NCBI GenBank assembly: GCA_043809365.1
Contig: JAZDDW010000006.1
Location: 1-33,363, forward strand
Direction of reading: 5' to 3'
DNA: 33,363 nt
Origin: CAJAUT01 sp043809365
GTDB taxonomy: Bacteria > Patescibacteriota > Microgenomatia > UBA1400 > UBA12108
The notes under the pieces were generated by a model. The model searched no databases. It was given only the letters and a program-made list of their open reading frames with translations, and had not been told where the DNA came from. The first letter of the stretch is position 1, and each line of letters opens with the position of its first letter. A program made the translations under genes and the position numbers. This document shows positions 31,962-33,363 of the stretch, piece after piece.

Positions 31962-32540
31962 TTATGATGATTGTGGGGTTGGCCAGTTAGCTTGAGCAAA
32001 GCCCCGAGCTTCGAGCCAGCGGGAATAGAGGTGAATATTGTCAGTAAAAGAGGGTCCCACAGAAATTTGGTGAAGTGAGAGGAGGGACAGAATGAGTTCT
32101 AGGGAGGAAGGTTCTGTACCTGGAGCAGAGAGATTGAGTCGACCCAAGTTGATCTGAAGGAGGTTGTGAAAGGCAGAGCTGTCACCATCACGTTGGTTAA
32201 AGCCGTCATATCTGGCGTGTGAGTAGGGAGTACGAATGGGTTGAAATCCCAGATCGGGAATGTTGAGGATAGCCCCCTCCATGTATTGCTGAGGAGAAGC
32301 AATAACTAGTGCTGTTTGTTCTTGGCCGATATACCCTCCGGAGGGTTTTCGAATACACTCCACTTCTCCGATATTTGCAATAGTGAGTGGGGTAGGACTG
32401 ATGGATCTGCCTTCGAGGTACGATAAGGCAAACCACATGAGTAAATGAAATTCTAAGATCTTACAACCTGGAGGATAAAGGGGTTCGAGTTGGTGGGTCT
32501 TGGTACAGTGTTGAAGTAGTTCGGGTTTGATTATCTGCAT
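31962..32540 (-). CDS. Unknown protein (192 aa)
   Basis: No family recognised. ATG 32540 lies 6 nt after a TACAAT -10 box (32547-32552), which decides the start over upstream in-frame codons (32555). The product is mostly soluble, with CTKTHQLEPLYPPGC near the N terminus, a stretch TIANIGEVECIRKPSGGYIGQ and a helical C-terminal part. It has no membrane segments or signal peptide. It is divergent from the gene at 32602, with 61 nt between, so the two may share control. Confidence 0.6.
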   Translation of the reverse strand: MQIIKPELLQHCTKTHQLEPLYPPGCKILEFHLLMWFALSYLEGRSISPTPLTIANIGEVECIRKPSGGYIGQEQTALVIASPQQYMEGAILNIPDLGFQPIRTPYSHARYDGFNQRDGDSSAFHNLLQINLGRLNLSAPGTEPSSLELILSLLSLHQISVGPSFTDNIHLYSRWLEARGFAQANWPTPQSS

Positions 32541-32552
32541 GTCCAGATTGTA
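32541..32552 (-). promoter_or_regulatory. -10 box of the 32540 gene, leaderless type
   Basis: TACAAT (- strand, 32552-32547) ends 6 nt before ATG 32540, matching the spacing at radA, prs and the giant gene. No convincing -35. Confidence 0.4.
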
Positions 32553-32601
32553 CACCTTGAGACGAGACTGGTTAGAGTGGGTTGTGATAGACTATCGGCT
32601 T

Positions 32602-33060
32602 ATGGTGCAACGAATTGGATCGATTGAGGCCTACCCAAGAGAGGAGTTGTACTTTCACAATGTGGGAGGCCCAGAGCATGTAGCTGAACTGGGGATGGTA
32701 CTTCAATCCGGTACACCACTTTTTACCCTAACAGGGAGAGCGACGTTGTGTCGAACAGGATTGTCGCTACGAAGCGAAGCATTTAGAGGACTGGGCTATC
32801 ATCTAGTTTTCTTGATACCAGAAAGCGAGAGAGAATTATTGGTACACCCAATATTCAGGACTAGATTTGAGCCCGATGATGCATCAAAGTATCCAAATTG
32901 GTATACGCTAACGATGCAATGTACACCAGAATTTGTGCCGGTAGCGATTGAGTGGATACGCACACAAACAAGCCACAATCCCTTTTGGAGGGGATTTGGG
33001 CAAGTACAGATTGGCGACGTAAGAGTATTGTCGGCGGAGCACCTGCTGGGTATTTATTGA
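32602..33060 (+). CDS. Unknown protein (152 aa)
   Basis: No family recognised. From ATG 32602 (MVQRIGSIEAYPREELYFHN) the product is soluble, with alternating polar and hydrophobic strands (GYHLVFLIPESERELLVHPIF) and a Trp-rich C terminus (FWRGFGQVQIGD). The ATG is 8 nt past a TAGACT (32588-32593), so the earlier in-frame starts are unlikely. It is divergent from the orphan gene ending at 31962. The gene at the right edge converges on it with 46 nt between. Confidence 0.6.
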   Translation: MVQRIGSIEAYPREELYFHNVGGPEHVAELGMVLQSGTPLFTLTGRATLCRTGLSLRSEAFRGLGYHLVFLIPESERELLVHPIFRTRFEPDDASKYPNWYTLTMQCTPEFVPVAIEWIRTQTSHNPFWRGFGQVQIGDVRVLSAEHLLGIY

Positions 33061-33106
33061 ACTTGATGGATAGGTTGTAGCGAGAATGAGGAGGAAGATA
33101 GTGGAG

Positions 33107-33363
33107 TTAGAAAGCTTTTTGATGTTTGGCGCGGTCGGCATAACTAGCTTTGTAGTGCTCTGACCAATTGGCCCCCTTGGGAGGTAGCATTTTATCCAGT
33201 TTTTCTTCGAGTTTGTCAAAGAAGGCCACGACTTTTTCTTTTTGGAGCATGTGGGAGATGATAGCGCGGTAGCCAGTCCCGACTTTGAGAGAGGCGTTGA
33301 CTTTGGTCACTGTCGGTTGACTGACTTTGAGGGTATCGGCGATTGCGCGTTGAGAGTAACCCT
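33107..33363 (-). CDS. TrpR/YerC-like DNA-binding protein, 5' partial
   Basis: The frame runs off the right edge, so the N terminus is missing. It opens with GYSQRAIADTLKVSQPTVTK, a helix-turn-helix of the TrpR/YerC-YecD type (SQReIAxxLxVSxxTxT), followed by VNASLKVGTGY, as in that family (LKxGxGGY). The C-terminal tail is a charged helix (KVVAFFDKLEEKLDKML) with a Lys-rich end (YADRAKHQKAF). A GTG at 33310 could look like a start, but it lies inside the domain. The family includes repressors of amino-acid and other genes; the target cannot be read here. Confidence 0.75.
   Translation of the reverse strand, partial: GYSQRAIADTLKVSQPTVTKVNASLKVGTGYRAIISHMLQKEKVVAFFDKLEEKLDKMLPPKGANWSEHYKASYADRAKHQKAF

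Noticed and set aside
33107..33310. GTG at 33310 as the true start of the right-edge gene
   Set aside because: The helix-turn-helix continues upstream of it in frame to the window edge, so it is an internal codon.
1..33363. CRISPR array, rRNA, insertion sequence with transposase
   Set aside because: No regular spaced direct repeats, no rRNA signature and no transposase or integrase reading frame is seen; the only repeats are the short dispersed families listed.

Overview
The window looks like a chromosomal piece of a Candidate Phyla Radiation (Patescibacteria) bacterium, most likely a Microgenomates-type lineage. This is inferred from four things: the NadM-NadE fusion, the ATP-grasp ligase fused to an aspartic-protease-like domain, very short or leaderless mRNAs, and short dispersed repeats inserted in frame in housekeeping genes. 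UGA is read as stop, so the recoded CPR lineages are excluded. The exact taxon cannot be fixed from this sequence.

Layout. (1) 1-10419, mostly + strand, is a housekeeping block: a glutamate-ligase/protease fusion (5' end outside the window), mnmA, a small group of membrane-anchored Cys-rich proteins (one on the - strand), rpsA, a 47-aa ORF, radA, a structured noncoding region, prs, rho and a LysM-M23 murein hydrolase. (2) 10537-11715 is a nadM-nadE fusion. (3) 11684-13478, - strand, is an AbiE-type toxin-antitoxin operon (AbiEi, AbiEii, then a small membrane protein) behind a near-consensus sigma70 promoter. (4) 13591-31095, - strand, is one uninterrupted 17.5-kb gene for a predicted secreted protein of 5834 residues. 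(5) 31173-33363 holds a slipin/stomatin-type membrane protein, two divergent orphan genes and the edge of a TrpR/YerC-type regulator.

The giant protein is the centre of interest. After a signal peptide come about 1000 residues of Cys-rich modules. Then follow a helical region, a SecA-like helicase unit (motif I around 1757-1765, DEMG 1895-1898, RGTN 2294-2297, QSAGRLRG 2329-2336), an FHA-like beta region, two HExxH zincin-like sites, a kinase-like region with a DFG motif, more than 1000 residues of unassigned, mostly helical sequence, a polymerase-beta/CCA-type nucleotidyltransferase, a second Cys-rich region and a third HExxH site at the C terminus. NTP-using modules in a protein with an export signal point to an effector or toxin-like surface molecule, plausibly used in contact with another cell. 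That is inference. The Cys-rich vocabulary recurs in the small membrane-anchored proteins at 2140-3670, so the cell probably makes a family of such surface proteins.

Two genome-wide habits also show. Short repeats from several families are inserted in frame in mnmA (five sites), radA (two), prs (one) and the giant gene (one). Several genes have a -10 hexamer ending exactly 6 nt before ATG (radA, prs, the giant gene, the 32540 gene), as expected for leaderless transcripts. A TTGACT-17-TAGGAT promoter at 6640-6668 starts what looks like an unclassified structured RNA of about 200 nt with a possible pseudoknot.
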